A DNA stretch of 63,581 bases, taken from positions 1 to 63,581 of the forward strand of contig WRBQ01000006.1 in the NCBI GenBank assembly GCA_009784445.1, written 5' to 3'. This DNA is from Oscillospiraceae bacterium (lineage in GTDB: Bacteria > Bacillota > Clostridia > Oscillospirales > Acutalibacteraceae). A program made the position numbers and the translations under genes. The notes beneath the pieces were generated by a model, which saw only the letters and a program-made list of their open reading frames with translations, searched no databases and was not told the DNA's origin. Below, in pieces: positions 15,821 to 25,235 of the stretch (its first letter is position 1; every line of letters starts with the position of its first letter).

Positions 15821-17779
15821 TCATCTAAACCAGCCTCGCGTAAACTCCCCGGTGCAGGCTTCGCTGCGCGCCCAAGCTGTAATTACCTGTGCACATTCTT
15901 CTTTGCTCTCTGTCGTAAAACTCATCAGCGCAACATCCGTTTTCGGCAGCTTGTCTCGCGCATCCGCCAGCCAAAGCGGCCGCGAATTATACACTTCGGC
16001 ACAATCGCCACGCATGCGCACTGGGAATTTAATGCCCTTGCGATCAGTAATTGCTGCGGGCAGGTGGTGCCTAATCAGCATCAGCCGCAATCGTCCATAT
16101 ACCATCGCGCCAACCGGGATTTCACTATGCAGATTCCTCAAACCAGCTGCTGTTATCTCGCTGGAAACCACAGCCCCGGCCACGCCTAAATCAGCCATGG
16201 CAGCCAAGCTTGCACTGTTGCACAAGTTCATGCCCTCGCCCGCCACGGGAGTCAACCCCGCCTGTTGCGCCAGTGCCACGCCATCTAGGGTGTGCGCCAT
16301 CGCCACGCGAACACCAGCGGCTTTTGCAGCTTGCAGCTGCTGCAATACCGCCTCGTGCGCACCAAATATTCCTGCCGGAACGGTCACTTGCGCACCCAAA
16401 GCACGCAAAATCTCCGGCGCTGTTTCACAGGGCAAAAAGACTGTCGCACCCACAGGCAAGCTCTCTGGTATCTGTTCGTGCGAGTTAAATCGCAACCATA
16501 ATGCCGGGTTCTCTGGCCGCGCACGCCTTGCTGTTGAGATTGCGCAGCATGCTTGCGGCACAGCTTCAACCTGCGCCAGTGCATGCTCCAGCTGGCATAA
16601 CGCCTCGCGTCGCAACGCATTGATTGCACGCACCGGCAGCCATGCGTCTTCATCCAATTCAACTGAAATTTCCCGCGCAGTGAATACCGTTCCGCCCAGT
16701 TTTGCCAGCTGTTGACGCACTGCTTCTTTGCCTAACCTACCCGGCGTTGGTGTTTCACCCAGCACGGTTACGCTGCGCCCGCGCGCCGTCATCGTCAACT
16801 GAATCGGCTGCCCAACAGCGCAAACCACATGCATGTCGACCGGCACACACGCCATCTCTTTTTCATATAGACGACGCATTTTTTTCAGCAATTCGGCTGA
16901 TGCCAAGTCTTCTTTTTGTCTTGCACCGAACATGCTTTGGTCTCTTTGGTTCTGATAATAGCCCTGCGTGAAGCCACTGCGGCTAAAGGCTTGGCGCAGT
17001 TCATCTTCGCTCACTGGCGACTGCGTGCCATCTAGCTTGCTGCGAAATGCGCTCACCGCTGCGGCCACGTATTCCGGGCGTTTTTGCCGCCCTTCAATCT
17101 TCAACGAAGTCAGTTTGCTAAGCGGCGGCTTGCTCACTTCACACAGCAGCGACAGATCTTTTAGACTCAACGAGGGTGTGAACGGCAGTCGGCATGGCTG
17201 CGCACAATTTCCGCGGTTTCCACTGCGCCCGCCCAGCGCGGCACTCATCAAACACTGGCCCGACACACTCACGCACAGCGCCCCATGCACAAAGGCCTCC
17301 AGCTCAATGGGCGCTTCTTTCGCCAATGCTGCGATCTCCACTTTCGTGCACTCACGGGGAATCACCACCCGACTGCAACCGAGCTCTTTTAGCAGCTCCA
17401 TGCCCCATGTTGTCTGCACCGAACACTGCGTTGAAGCGTGCAGTTTCACGTTGGGCAACTGCTCTTTCAGCAGCTTCATCAAGCCAAGGTCTTGCACAAT
17501 CAGCGCATCTGCACCGGCTTCAATGGCTTGTTGGGCAAGCAAAAGCGCCTGCGGCAGCTCGCTGTCGGCCAACATGGTGTTGAGTGTAACATACATCTTC
17601 ACGCCCCGAATTTTGCATGCGTGCCCGGCTTGCAGCAGCTCTTCGGGGCTAAAATTTTGCGCGCTGCTGCGTGCGTTGCATGCCTCGCCGCCAAGATATA
17701 TCGCATCTGCCCCGCAGCGCAACGCCGCAAGTAATGCCTCCGGCGAGCCTGCCGGTACGAGAAGTTCTGGTTTGCTCAT
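15821..17779 (-). CDS. Peptidase U32 family protein (RlhA/TrhP-like)
   Basis: A 652-residue protein. It opens with LLVPAGSPEALLAALRCGADAIYLGG, the family N-terminus, and carries the U32 signature HGALCVSVSGQCLMSAALGGRSGNRGNCAQPCR near residues 165-200, whose Cys residues are conserved. Despite the name, better-studied members hydroxylate RNA: RlhA acts on 23S rRNA C2501 and TrhP on tRNA U34. The C-terminal half is longer than in TrhP and closer to RlhA-like or clostridial long forms. The start overlaps the hemZ stop (ATGA), so the two are coupled. Confidence 0.85.
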   Translation of the reverse strand: MSKPELLVPAGSPEALLAALRCGADAIYLGGEACNARSSAQNFSPEELLQAGHACKIRGVKMYVTLNTMLADSELPQALLLAQQAIEAGADALIVQDLGLMKLLKEQLPNVKLHASTQCSVQTTWGMELLKELGCSRVVIPRECTKVEIAALAKEAPIELEAFVHGALCVSVSGQCLMSAALGGRSGNRGNCAQPCRLPFTPSLSLKDLSLLCEVSKPPLSKLTSLKIEGRQKRPEYVAAAVSAFRSKLDGTQSPVSEDELRQAFSRSGFTQGYYQNQRDQSMFGARQKEDLASAELLKKMRRLYEKEMACVPVDMHVVCAVGQPIQLTMTARGRSVTVLGETPTPGRLGKEAVRQQLAKLGGTVFTAREISVELDEDAWLPVRAINALRREALCQLEHALAQVEAVPQACCAISTARRARPENPALWLRFNSHEQIPESLPVGATVFLPCETAPEILRALGAQVTVPAGIFGAHEAVLQQLQAAKAAGVRVAMAHTLDGVALAQQAGLTPVAGEGMNLCNSASLAAMADLGVAGAVVSSEITAAGLRNLHSEIPVGAMVYGRLRLMLIRHHLPAAITDRKGIKFPVRMRGDCAEVYNSRPLWLADARDKLPKTDVALMSFTTESKEECAQVITAWARSEACTGEFTRGWFR

Positions 17780-19203
17780 GATTCCTCCTTCAACAGCGCG
17801 CCATAGAACTCCGTCACGCGCGCCTTGCGCTGCATCAGTTCGTCAAATCGTCGCAAATATTCGTAGGGATATTTCAGCCCAAACACGCGCTCTAGGTCGT
17901 CTGAGTTGGGATGTTTAAGCTTGGTCACAGCGCCAGCGCCACAGGCCAGAATCGTGTGGGATTCCTCCATCATATCCACGTTGTAGCGGCAGCCATGCCC
18001 CGGCAATGTCCAGCCAATGTTCTCCAAGTTACCCAAGCTGCGGCTCTGGCGATACATATAATACGGCGCATATTCCGGCGGCATGTTGTAAAGAAAATCG
18101 CTTGTCGGCAGCTGCTCAAGCTGTGCTGCACGCTTGATAGCAATCACATGCACCGTGATATTCTCGGGTTTCAGGGCAATCACCTGCTCAAGCGACTGTG
18201 TAAAGCCCTCAGGCTTGTCGCCCGGCAAACCGGCGATTAAATCCATGTTCACGCAGGCAAAATCGTGCGCCCGCACTAGGTCATAAGCCTCCAGCACATC
18301 TTGTGCACTGTGTTGCCGCCCGGCCAGCTGCAGCACGTAGTCGTGCATGCTTTGCGGGTTCACGCTAATGCGATTCACGCCGTGTTCGCGTAGCACGCGC
18401 AACTTTTCCGACGTGATGGTATCCACCCGCCCGGCCTCCACAGTGAATTCGCCAGTGATGTTGAAATTGGCATGCAAAGTCTCGCAAAGCCTGTAAAGTT
18501 GCTGACTTGTCAAACTCGTGGGCGTGCCGCCGCCGATGTACACGCTAGCTAACTTAAGCCCTAGATTTCGCGCTATTTCGCCTGTAAAGGCAATTTCTTT
18601 ACACAATGCGTCAATGTAACTTGGAATCAGCTTTTGCGCGCTGGCACGATCAATGCTCTGCGACACAAAGGAGCAATAGCTGCAACGGCTCGGGCAAAAC
18701 GGAATGGAGATATACAAGCTGAAGCTGCGTGGCCGCGTCAGCGCAATAATCGGCTCTTCGGCCTTGGCGATAGTGCTTGCCAACTGCGTTTTTTCGTCGC
18801 TCACCCAAAATTCATTGCGAAAATGTTGCTGCGCTGCAATTGCCCCTTCATCGCGCCGCAGCCGAAGCATCAGCTTGCTTGGCCGCATGCCGGTGAGCAA
18901 CCCCCACGGCGGCGTGTAGCCCGTTGCGCGGCGCAGCAGAGTGAAAAGCATTTTCGCCATGACCAGCTCGTTGTTTTGCCCAAGCGGACGAGTGAGCGTG
19001 AAACAGCGCCTGCCCTTCCGCAGCTGCACGGTGATTTGCGCATCAATGCGTGTGATGACCGCAAGGCTTGGCGAAATCACCCGCAAACGCCCGTGCGTGG
19101 AGGTACTTTTATGCAGCACACGAAGCGATGCCTTCGGGCAGAAAGCACGGCACAGGTTTGCCATTTCATGGTGAAAGGGATGTTTGACAATGTGTAAAAT
19201 CAT
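17776..19203 (-). CDS. hemZ: HemZ-type radical SAM coproporphyrinogen dehydrogenase
   Basis: A 475-residue protein from ATG 19203. The radical SAM cluster motif CPSRCSYC (CxxxCxxC) is near residue 180, preceded by LYISIPF; GGGTPT and ISVNPQSM follow, as in HemN/HemZ enzymes. The 170-residue N-terminal extension is typical of HemZ. The predicted role is oxygen-independent oxidation of coproporphyrinogen III, though HemZ-like proteins without heme genes may do other radical chemistry. A TATAAT lies only six bases before the ATG, so the mRNA may be leaderless. Confidence 0.85.
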   Translation of the reverse strand: MILHIVKHPFHHEMANLCRAFCPKASLRVLHKSTSTHGRLRVISPSLAVITRIDAQITVQLRKGRRCFTLTRPLGQNNELVMAKMLFTLLRRATGYTPPWGLLTGMRPSKLMLRLRRDEGAIAAQQHFRNEFWVSDEKTQLASTIAKAEEPIIALTRPRSFSLYISIPFCPSRCSYCSFVSQSIDRASAQKLIPSYIDALCKEIAFTGEIARNLGLKLASVYIGGGTPTSLTSQQLYRLCETLHANFNITGEFTVEAGRVDTITSEKLRVLREHGVNRISVNPQSMHDYVLQLAGRQHSAQDVLEAYDLVRAHDFACVNMDLIAGLPGDKPEGFTQSLEQVIALKPENITVHVIAIKRAAQLEQLPTSDFLYNMPPEYAPYYMYRQSRSLGNLENIGWTLPGHGCRYNVDMMEESHTILACGAGAVTKLKHPNSDDLERVFGLKYPYEYLRRFDELMQRKARVTEFYGALLKEES

Positions 19204-19209
19204 GCCTAT

Positions 19210-19237
19210 ATTATAACACAGAAAATAAAATTTGCAA
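19210..19237 (-). promoter_or_regulatory. hemZ promoter with very short or no leader
   Basis: Minus strand TTGCAA (19237-19232), 16-base spacer, TATAAT (19215-19210). Transcription would begin about at the A of ATG 19203. It is divergent from and overlaps the upstream part of the ireB promoter region. Confidence 0.6.
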
Positions 19238-19242
19238 ACCCC

Positions 19243-19271
19243 TTGAAATTTTGCTGCAAATAGTGTATAAT
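19243..19271 (+). promoter_or_regulatory. Promoter of ireB
   Basis: TTGAAA (19243-19248), 17-base spacer, TATAAT (19266-19271), 36 bases before ATG 19308. Confidence 0.75.
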
Positions 19272-19307
19272 AGAACTTGGAAAGTATTTGTGAAGGGAGA
19301 GCCCGCC

Positions 19308-19565
19308 ATGACAACCAACGACACCATCCAATTCAGCATCCGGCAAGAATATGAAGAAGAAATGCGGCAAATCCTGCGACTGGTGCATCAGTCGCTGGAG
19401 GAAAAAGGCTACAATCCCATCAGCCAAATGGTGGGCTACATTCTGTCTGAAGACCCCACCTATATCACCACGCACAACAACGCCCGCAGCCTCATTCGCC
19501 GCATTGACCGCGACGAGCTGCTGCAAGTGCTGGTGAAAGAGTATTTGAAGAAAGAAGAGGCCTAA
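19308..19565 (+). CDS. ireB: IreB family regulatory phosphoprotein
   Basis: An 85-residue protein (UPF0297/DUF965). Recognised by [46 protein letters not shown], close to the family consensus. In Enterococcus IreB is phosphorylated by the Ser/Thr kinase IreK and dampens cephalosporin resistance. In Clostridia the gene usually sits near ruvX; here it precedes a small conserved protein instead. AGGGAGA precedes ATG 19308; the longer upstream frame overlaps the promoter. Confidence 0.92.
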   Translation: MTTNDTIQFSIRQEYEEEMRQILRLVHQSLEEKGYNPISQMVGYILSEDPTYITTHNNARSLIRRIDRDELLQVLVKEYLKKEEA

Positions 19566-19568
19566 GCT

Positions 19569-19883
19569 ATGCCAACCGCCACCAAAGCCAAAACCCAAGA
19601 CGGACCTTTTTGGATGTACAAAGGGCATCCTCTTGTGCGTTGCGGCGACACCATTTATTACGGCTCACTGGCCGACCATTACGTGGTGATGATGAAAATC
19701 GTAACCAACAAAAAACACGGCGAGTTCGAAATGGCCGACAAAGTTAACGTTTGGCTCATGTCCACCGACGAAGAGCTAAGCCCCATGGAACGCATTCAAC
19801 AACGCTGCGAACGCCGTGGTCTCTACAACGCCATTGACATCGCCTCCATCTGGCTTGAGCGCGCGCTGAAAAAGGCTGCTTAG
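19569..19883 (+). CDS. Conserved hypothetical protein (104 aa)
   Basis: ATG 19569 lies 3 bases after the ireB stop. The sequence has a compact pattern (YKGHPLVRCGDTIYYGSLADHYVVMMKI, then RRGLYNAIDIASIWLERAL) that I associate with a widespread uncharacterised clostridial family found beside ireB/ruvX. No membrane helix or signal is present. Co-transcription with ireB hints at a link to kinase signalling or cell-cycle housekeeping, but nothing in the sequence shows a reaction. Confidence 0.75.
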   Translation: MPTATKAKTQDGPFWMYKGHPLVRCGDTIYYGSLADHYVVMMKIVTNKKHGEFEMADKVNVWLMSTDEELSPMERIQQRCERRGLYNAIDIASIWLERALKKAA

Positions 19884-19961
19884 CGCGAAGTGTTGCGCTC
19901 GCCGCGCGGGCATTGCTTTTTTGCAAAAAAAGTAATCAAAAAACTAGACTGTAATAGAAAC

Positions 19962-19993
19962 CCACTTTCTGCGGGACAGAGAGTGGTTTTTTT
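19962..19993 (+). terminator. Terminator of the ireB operon
   Basis: CCACTTTCTG (19962-19971) pairs with CAGAGAGTGG (19976-19985), 10 bp with one T-G pair, loop CGGG, then T8. Confidence 0.85.
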
Positions 19994-20013
19994 ACATGAT
20001 TTGCAGATTTATC

Positions 20014-20042
20014 GCGAAGCGGGGGTGCTCCACCGCAGGTGG
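20014..20042 (-). repeat. Degenerate copy of the CCACC-GGTGG/CGCTTCGC repeat
   Basis: Minus strand reads CCACCTGCGGTGGAGCACC then CCGCTTCGCG. It is in the gap between the ireB-operon terminator and the tex stop. It lacks the GTGC tail of the fuller copies. Confidence 0.55.
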
Positions 20043-20058
20043 TTTTTCAAAAAAGAAC

Positions 20059-22179
20059 TTAGCTTGGCGGCTTCATTGTCAACGCAATACGCTGCTTTTG
20101 CAAATCAATCGACATCACCCACACGGTCACGACCTGCCCCACCTTCAGCACCTCGCTGGGGTGCTTGATGAAGCGGTTGGTAATGCGCGACACATGCACC
20201 AAGCCATCTTGGTGCACGCCGATGTCCACAAACGCACCAAAGTCAATGACATTGCGCACCGTACCCAGCAGCTCCATACCGGGCGCAATGTCTTCCATCT
20301 TCAGCACGTCGGTGCGTAGCATGGGCGGCGGCAGCTCGTCGCGCGGGTCGCGGCCGGGCTTAGCCAGCTCTTTGATGATATCTTGCAAGGTGGGCACACC
20401 GCAATCAAGTTTTTGTGCCAGCTGCTCAATGTCCACGGCCTGCGTTTTTTCGGCAACTTCAGTGGCCTTGCAGTTGAGCTCCGCCAGCAACGCCTTGGCA
20501 ATGGCATAGCTTTCAGGGTGCACGCCGGTGTTGTCAAAGGCGTTTTTGCTCTCGGGCACACGCAGGAAGCCCGCGCATTGCTCAAAGGCTTTCGCACCCA
20601 ACTTGGGCACTTTTTTCAGCGCGGCACGGCTGATGAACGCGCCGTTTTCCTCGCGGTAGTTTACAATGCTTTTCGCCAGCCCCGCATTCACGCCGGCAAT
20701 GTGACTCAACAGCGGCGCGCTGGCTGTGTTCACGTCTGCACCCACGGCATTCACGCAATCTTCCACCACGCCGCCCAGCGCGGTCTCCAGCTCTTTTTTG
20801 GGCATGTCGTGCTGATATTGCCCCACGCCGATGGCCTTGGGCTCAATCTTCACCAGCTCCGCCAGGGGATCTTGCAGGCGGCGGGCGATGCTCACCGCGC
20901 TGCGAATGCTCACGTCAAACTGCGGAAATTCTTCTGCTGCAAGTTTGCTAGCAGAGTACACACTTGCCCCCGCCTCATTCACAATCATGTATGCCAGAGG
21001 CTCGCCCGCTTCGCGGACTATCTCGGCGGCAAAAGCCTCGGTTTCACGGCTGGCGGTTCCGTTGCCAATGGCGACAATCTCAATGCCGTGCTTGCGAATC
21101 ATGCCCAGTATCAGCATTTTCGCGCTGGCATATTGCCCCTGCGACTGCGTGACGTAAATCACATTGGTGTCCAGCACACGGCCGGTGGCATCCACCACCG
21201 CAACCTTGCAGCCAGTGCGATAGCCCGGGTCCAGCCCTAGCGCAACCTTGCCCTTGACTGGCGGTTGCAGCAACAGCTCGCGCAAGTTAACGGCGAAATT
21301 GCGAATGGCCGCCGCATTGGCTTTTTCAGTGAGTATAGCGCGCATCTCCCGCTCAATGGACGGAAAAATCAGCCGGTCATAGGCATCAATACCCGCCGCG
21401 CGCACAAATTCGCTGCAAGGAGCATCGCCATGCACGCTTTCGCTGGCCACTACAAAATAGCCCTTGGCCTGCTCAAGCACCACGCTCACGCGCAAAAACT
21501 CCTCGCGCTCGCCGCGGTTGACCGCCAGCACGCGGTGGTCGGCGATTTTTTTAATAGACTCCGAAAAATCATAGTAATCTGCATACACGCTGTCTTCATC
21601 TTTGGCGGCTTTGGCGTGCAGTTCACCCACCGCGTTGCACAAATTGCGCAACCGGCGGCGTATGTTAGCGTCATCGCTAATCATTTCGGCGATGATATCG
21701 CTCGCGCCTTGCAGGGCATCTTCAACCGTGGGCACTTCTTCAGTGATGTAATCAGCTGCGAGGATTTCAGGCGTAGCACTCCCCTGCTCTTGCACAAAAA
21801 TGGCAAGCGCAAGTGGCTCAAGACCCTTATCTTTGGCGATACTGGCACGTGTGCGCCGCTTGGGCTTGAAGGGGCGATAAATATCTTCAATTTCCGCAAG
21901 GGTCACGGCTTTGGCGAGCGCTGCCTCAATTTCCGGCGTAAGTTTTTCCTGCGCCTCAATGGCCGCGTGCACTTCTTCGCGCCGCTTTTGCAGGTTGCGC
22001 AAATAGCCCAAACGCTCGTCTAGGTCACGCAACACTTGGTCGTCCAATTCGCCGTGCTGTTCTTTACGATAGCGCGCGATGAAAGGTATCGTGTTGCCCT
22101 CATCGATGAGCGCAATCACGTTTTCCACCTGCCACACCTGCAGGCCAAATTCCGTGCAAAGTTGTTGAATAATCGTCAT
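20059..22179 (-). CDS. tex: Tex-like S1 RNA-binding transcription accessory protein
   Basis: A 706-residue protein matching Tex over its length: the N-terminal helical part with IPFIARYRKE near residue 33, the YqgF-like RNase H fold (VALGLDPGYRTGCKVAVVD near 320), helix-hairpin-helix segments (VNAVGADVNTAS, LKKVPKLGAKAFEQCAGFLR), and a C-terminal S1 domain (LLGTVRNVIDFGAFVDIGVHQDGLVH). Tex binds nucleic acid and affects transcription and RNA turnover; the exact role is unsettled. AGAGGACAAG precedes ATG 22179. Single-gene unit. Confidence 0.93.
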   Translation of the reverse strand: MTIIQQLCTEFGLQVWQVENVIALIDEGNTIPFIARYRKEQHGELDDQVLRDLDERLGYLRNLQKRREEVHAAIEAQEKLTPEIEAALAKAVTLAEIEDIYRPFKPKRRTRASIAKDKGLEPLALAIFVQEQGSATPEILAADYITEEVPTVEDALQGASDIIAEMISDDANIRRRLRNLCNAVGELHAKAAKDEDSVYADYYDFSESIKKIADHRVLAVNRGEREEFLRVSVVLEQAKGYFVVASESVHGDAPCSEFVRAAGIDAYDRLIFPSIEREMRAILTEKANAAAIRNFAVNLRELLLQPPVKGKVALGLDPGYRTGCKVAVVDATGRVLDTNVIYVTQSQGQYASAKMLILGMIRKHGIEIVAIGNGTASRETEAFAAEIVREAGEPLAYMIVNEAGASVYSASKLAAEEFPQFDVSIRSAVSIARRLQDPLAELVKIEPKAIGVGQYQHDMPKKELETALGGVVEDCVNAVGADVNTASAPLLSHIAGVNAGLAKSIVNYREENGAFISRAALKKVPKLGAKAFEQCAGFLRVPESKNAFDNTGVHPESYAIAKALLAELNCKATEVAEKTQAVDIEQLAQKLDCGVPTLQDIIKELAKPGRDPRDELPPPMLRTDVLKMEDIAPGMELLGTVRNVIDFGAFVDIGVHQDGLVHVSRITNRFIKHPSEVLKVGQVVTVWVMSIDLQKQRIALTMKPPS

Positions 22180-22234
22180 GTCTTGTCCTCTCTTTTCTCG
22201 CTACTTTATGAAAAAACGGTGGGGTGCGCGCCCC

Positions 22235-22888
22235 TCATTCGTCAAACCAAATCACGTCGAACTGCATGAGATTGCCGCTCCAAGCAAGTTGCGACAGCCG
22301 TTCATATTCTTCCTCTGTTATTTCACGCTCCACACCGTGCGTATCTCGATGCCAACGAGTCCAGCCATCTTCTTTGTGCGTAAACAACACTTCATCTGTA
22401 AGCTGCGTCAGCTCTGTCGCATGTGCTTCAAGCCGATAAGTGCCCAGCAATCGCGTGTTTTGCCCATCGCGAATAGCATTCCCCATGTGTATCGTCCCGT
22501 CTGCCCAAATGTGCAGCCCAAAGCGGTGGTCACTGCCAATGCCCAAGTTATATGCTACACCATCGCGTTGTGTGAACAAACCCACTAAGTTTTCCCACTC
22601 GCTAATCATCACCAATTCCAACACGCCATCGCCATTGATGTCCGCTAACGCAAAACCTGCAGCAGGCGAAGGAAAATGACCTGGGCTATCCAAAATCGCC
22701 CAATAAGCCTGCGGCACACCCAGCCACTCACGCGGGGCAGCGGTGGTTGCCTCCGTGGTCGTGGTAATATGCTCCGTCGTTTCAGGCGGCACCCACGTGT
22801 CCACCACAGGAAACGTCGCCATGCGTCCACAACCCGCAAGCAGCAACAACGCCAATACCAGCCCAATCAAACGCTTGCGCATCGCCAT
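22235..22888 (-). CDS. Lipoprotein with acidic DxNxDG motif, paralogue 1
   Basis: A 217-residue lipoprotein (lipobox LLAGC) with a Thr-rich linker, then REWLGVPQAYWAILDS and DINGDGVLELV, an EF-hand-like or FG-GAP-like Asp loop. It shares this layout and much sequence with the protein at 23726-24382. ATG 22888 is preferred to GTG 22889-22891 because GGAGGAG, inside the end of rfbD, is then seven bases away. Coupling to rfbD suggests a shared role at the cell envelope, but no activity can be assigned. Confidence 0.75.
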   Translation of the reverse strand: MAMRKRLIGLVLALLLLAGCGRMATFPVVDTWVPPETTEHITTTTEATTAAPREWLGVPQAYWAILDSPGHFPSPAAGFALADINGDGVLELVMISEWENLVGLFTQRDGVAYNLGIGSDHRFGLHIWADGTIHMGNAIRDGQNTRLLGTYRLEAHATELTQLTDEVLFTHKEDGWTRWHRDTHGVEREITEEEYERLSQLAWSGNLMQFDVIWFDE

Positions 22889-22892
22889 CACC

Positions 22893-23729
22893 CTACTCCT
22901 CCAGCATTCGTTTTAGTGCATCTTGCCAAATTGGCAGAATATCATAGTCCGCGTCAATCAACGCTTGGGGCGATAATCGCGAATTTTTCGGCCGTGCAGC
23001 CTCTGTGGGAAATTCACTGCTGGGTATCTCATTCACCACACAGTCACTGCGCGACAAACTAAAAATTTCCCGGGCAAAATCGGCCCAGCTGCACTGCCCT
23101 GCATTGCTTGCATGATAAATTCCCGCCTTGGGATTGGCCGCCATGTCACACAACAGCCGCGCCAAATCCACGGTGTAGGTCGGCGCACCAACTTGGTCTG
23201 CCACCACGTTCAGGCTCGCCCGCTCGCTGGCAAGGCGCAGCATGGTCTTCACGAAATTTGCGCCGTGCTGGCCAAATACCCAGCTGGTGCGCACGATCAT
23301 ATGCCCCTCGCACAGCTCACGCACAGCTTGCTCGCCCGCGAGTTTGCTGCGACCATACACATTGCAGGGCGCGGGGGTATCATCAACTTGCCAAGGCGCA
23401 TCGCCGCTGCCATCGAAGACATAATCCGTACTCACATAGAGCATCCAAGCACCGTGTTCAGCGCAATACTCCGCCACATGGCGCGTGCCGTTTTCGTTCA
23501 CGGCAAAGGCGGTTTCGGGCTCGCTTTCGGCGCGGTCAACGGCGGTGTAGGCCGCGCAGTGGATCACAACTTCCGGCTTGATTTCTGCAAGCGCAGCGTG
23601 GGTGGCGGCTCTGTCCGTCAAGTCAAAGTCGGCGATATCCACGCCAGTGGCTTGCCAATTTCGCTTGGCAGCTTCAAGGCAAACATCGCAGCCAAGCTGC
23701 CCCTGCGCGCCGGTGATGAGCATGTTCAT
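22893..23729 (-). CDS. rfbD: dTDP-4-dehydrorhamnose reductase
   Basis: A 278-residue short-chain dehydrogenase. The NAD(P)-binding GAQGQLG is at residues 7-13, the catalytic YVSTDYVFDG and NVYGRSKLAGE (YxxxK) are present, and the chain length is normal. It performs the last step of dTDP-L-rhamnose synthesis. The ATG overlaps the stop of the upstream lipoprotein (ATGA). rfbA and rfbB are not in the window, so the first two pathway steps must be encoded elsewhere. Confidence 0.92.
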   Translation of the reverse strand: MNMLITGAQGQLGCDVCLEAAKRNWQATGVDIADFDLTDRAATHAALAEIKPEVVIHCAAYTAVDRAESEPETAFAVNENGTRHVAEYCAEHGAWMLYVSTDYVFDGSGDAPWQVDDTPAPCNVYGRSKLAGEQAVRELCEGHMIVRTSWVFGQHGANFVKTMLRLASERASLNVVADQVGAPTYTVDLARLLCDMAANPKAGIYHASNAGQCSWADFAREIFSLSRSDCVVNEIPSSEFPTEAARPKNSRLSPQALIDADYDILPIWQDALKRMLEE

Positions 23730-24382
23730 GCGGCCACCTCGTCAAACCACGTTATGTCATTAAACTGCATCGGGTTTTCAGTCCAATAGCGCTGCATAAT
23801 TTCATTATGCTCGTCCTCGGTAAGCTGACGCCCCACATTCCCTTCCTCGTCAAACATTAGCATCGGAAAAGCAGCAGGGTACAATCGTATATATGAGATT
23901 ACAGTCAGTTCAGTCGCATTCGGCTCAAGTCGATTACTGGAATGTGTAAAAGTAACCGTCCCGCCCATGCCAAAAACAGTGCCATCTTGCGCAATAGTAA
24001 AGCCCACAGTCCCGCCGCGAACCGCCAACGAATACGCTTGGTCGTCACGCTGGGTAAATAACCGATATGCCCCACCATTGCCATCAACTATTACTAATTC
24101 CAGCACGCCGTCATCATTAATGTCCACCAAGGCAAAACCTGCTGCCGCAGGACTCGCATAGGGAGCATGAGAAGCATAGCTATCCAAAATCGCCCAATAG
24201 GCCTGCGGCACACCCGGCCACTCGCGTGGTTCGACGGTGGTGGGTTCTTCGGTTGTGGTGGGCATTTCCGTGGTGGTGATGTATTCGGTGGTTTCGGTCG
24301 TGGGTTCGTCATACTCCACCGCAGGCGCAGCACAAGCCGCAAGCAACAGCAACACCAGCACAAGCACGATAATCTTCCTCAT
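23726..24382 (-). CDS. Lipoprotein with acidic DxNxDG motif, paralogue 2
   Basis: A 218-residue lipoprotein from ATG 24382 (GGGAGGAC upstream, overlapping the rfbC stop). Lipobox LLAAC, a Thr/Glu-rich linker, then REWPGVPQAYWAILDS and DINDDGVLELVIV. It is clearly related to the protein at 22235-22888. The two lie either side of rfbD, and all four genes overlap or nearly touch. The DxNxDGxxE loop could bind calcium (inference). Confidence 0.78.
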   Translation of the reverse strand: MRKIIVLVLVLLLLAACAAPAVEYDEPTTETTEYITTTEMPTTTEEPTTVEPREWPGVPQAYWAILDSYASHAPYASPAAAGFALVDINDDGVLELVIVDGNGGAYRLFTQRDDQAYSLAVRGGTVGFTIAQDGTVFGMGGTVTFTHSSNRLEPNATELTVISYIRLYPAAFPMLMFDEEGNVGRQLTEDEHNEIMQRYWTENPMQFNDITWFDEVAA

Positions 24383-24915
24383 GCAATGTCCTCCCAAGCC
24401 TTCGCATTCGCATCTTTATCCGAAAGAATCGGCGCAGCAACATCCCAGTCAATGCCAAACGCGGGGTCATCCCAGCGCACCGTCACATCATGCGCAGCCG
24501 AGTAAAACGCATCCACTTTGTAGGCTACTTCCACCTCGTCGCACAGCGTCACAAAGCCGTGCAAACAGCCGCGCGGCACAAACAGCTGCTTGTGATTTTC
24601 CGCGCTCAGCTCAACAGCCACCCACTGCAAATACGTCGGCGAGTCGCGGCGCACATCCACCGCAACGTCAAGAATACGCCCGCGTGTACAACTCACCAGC
24701 TTGGCTTGCTCGCAGGGCGCAGCTTGCATATGCAGCCCGCGTAGCGTGCCCGCTTTGGCCGACCACGAGCGGTTATCCTGCACAAATTTCGTTGTAATCC
24801 CCAGCTGCGCAAGTGTTTGCTCGTTGTAGCTTTCGCAAAACCAGCCGCGGGCATCATTAAACACGCGCGGTGTCAGCACCACCACGCCCGGGATTTTCGT
24901 CGCCAAACAATCCAT
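24379..24915 (-). CDS. rfbC: dTDP-4-dehydrorhamnose 3,5-epimerase
   Basis: A 178-residue cupin-fold epimerase. Start ATG 24915 is set by AAGGAG; the longer frame upstream runs through the promoter. Family motifs are RVFNDARGWFCESYN near residue 18, QDNRSWSAKAGTLRGLHMQ (with the catalytic His), VDVRRDSPTYLQW, and FVPRGCLHGF. It converts dTDP-4-keto-6-deoxyglucose to the rhamnose-configured intermediate. It is the first gene of a four-gene unit with two lipoproteins and rfbD. Confidence 0.93.
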   Translation of the reverse strand: MDCLATKIPGVVVLTPRVFNDARGWFCESYNEQTLAQLGITTKFVQDNRSWSAKAGTLRGLHMQAAPCEQAKLVSCTRGRILDVAVDVRRDSPTYLQWVAVELSAENHKQLFVPRGCLHGFVTLCDEVEVAYKVDAFYSAAHDVTVRWDDPAFGIDWDVAAPILSDKDANAKAWEDIA

Positions 24916-24937
24916 AACATAACTCCTTCTTGCTAAT

Positions 24938-24966
24938 ATTTTATCATACCAGCGCGTGAATGTCAA
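24938..24966 (-). promoter_or_regulatory. Promoter of the rfbC operon
   Basis: Minus strand TTGACA (24966-24961), 17-base spacer, TAAAAT (24943-24938), 22 bases before ATG 24915. Confidence 0.75.
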
Positions 24967-25001
24967 TATACATGAAACAGTACAACTAAGGAGGAACACA
25001 C

Positions 25002-25235
25002 ATGTCCATCAACAAACGCCAACTGCTGCAAATGGCGCAGCAACTGAAAAAAAACCAAGGTGCCCAAGATGAATCCCAAGCGCTTGAGAAGCTAGCCGAA
25101 ACCGGTCTGTCGCAGCAGCAACAAGCGCAATTGCAAGAACTCGTGCGCGACAAAGACCGCCTGCAACAAATCATCAGCTCGCCCAAAGCGCAAGCCCTCA
25201 TGAAACGTTTAGGTATGGACGGTAGTGATTCGTGA
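25002..25235 (+). CDS. Gln-rich helical small protein (77 aa)
   Basis: ATG 25002 follows AAGGAGG. The protein is charged and Gln-rich (LSQQQQAQLQELVRDKDRLQQ), almost certainly helical and perhaps coiled-coil, with the end SPKAQALMKRLGMDG. No signal peptide. It is the first of three small genes separated by ACTAACC-type repeats. The C-terminal pattern SPKAQxLMKRL appears in uncharacterised clostridial proteins next to coat-type genes, but I cannot name the family. Confidence 0.6.
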   Translation: MSINKRQLLQMAQQLKKNQGAQDESQALEKLAETGLSQQQQAQLQELVRDKDRLQQIISSPKAQALMKRLGMDGSDS

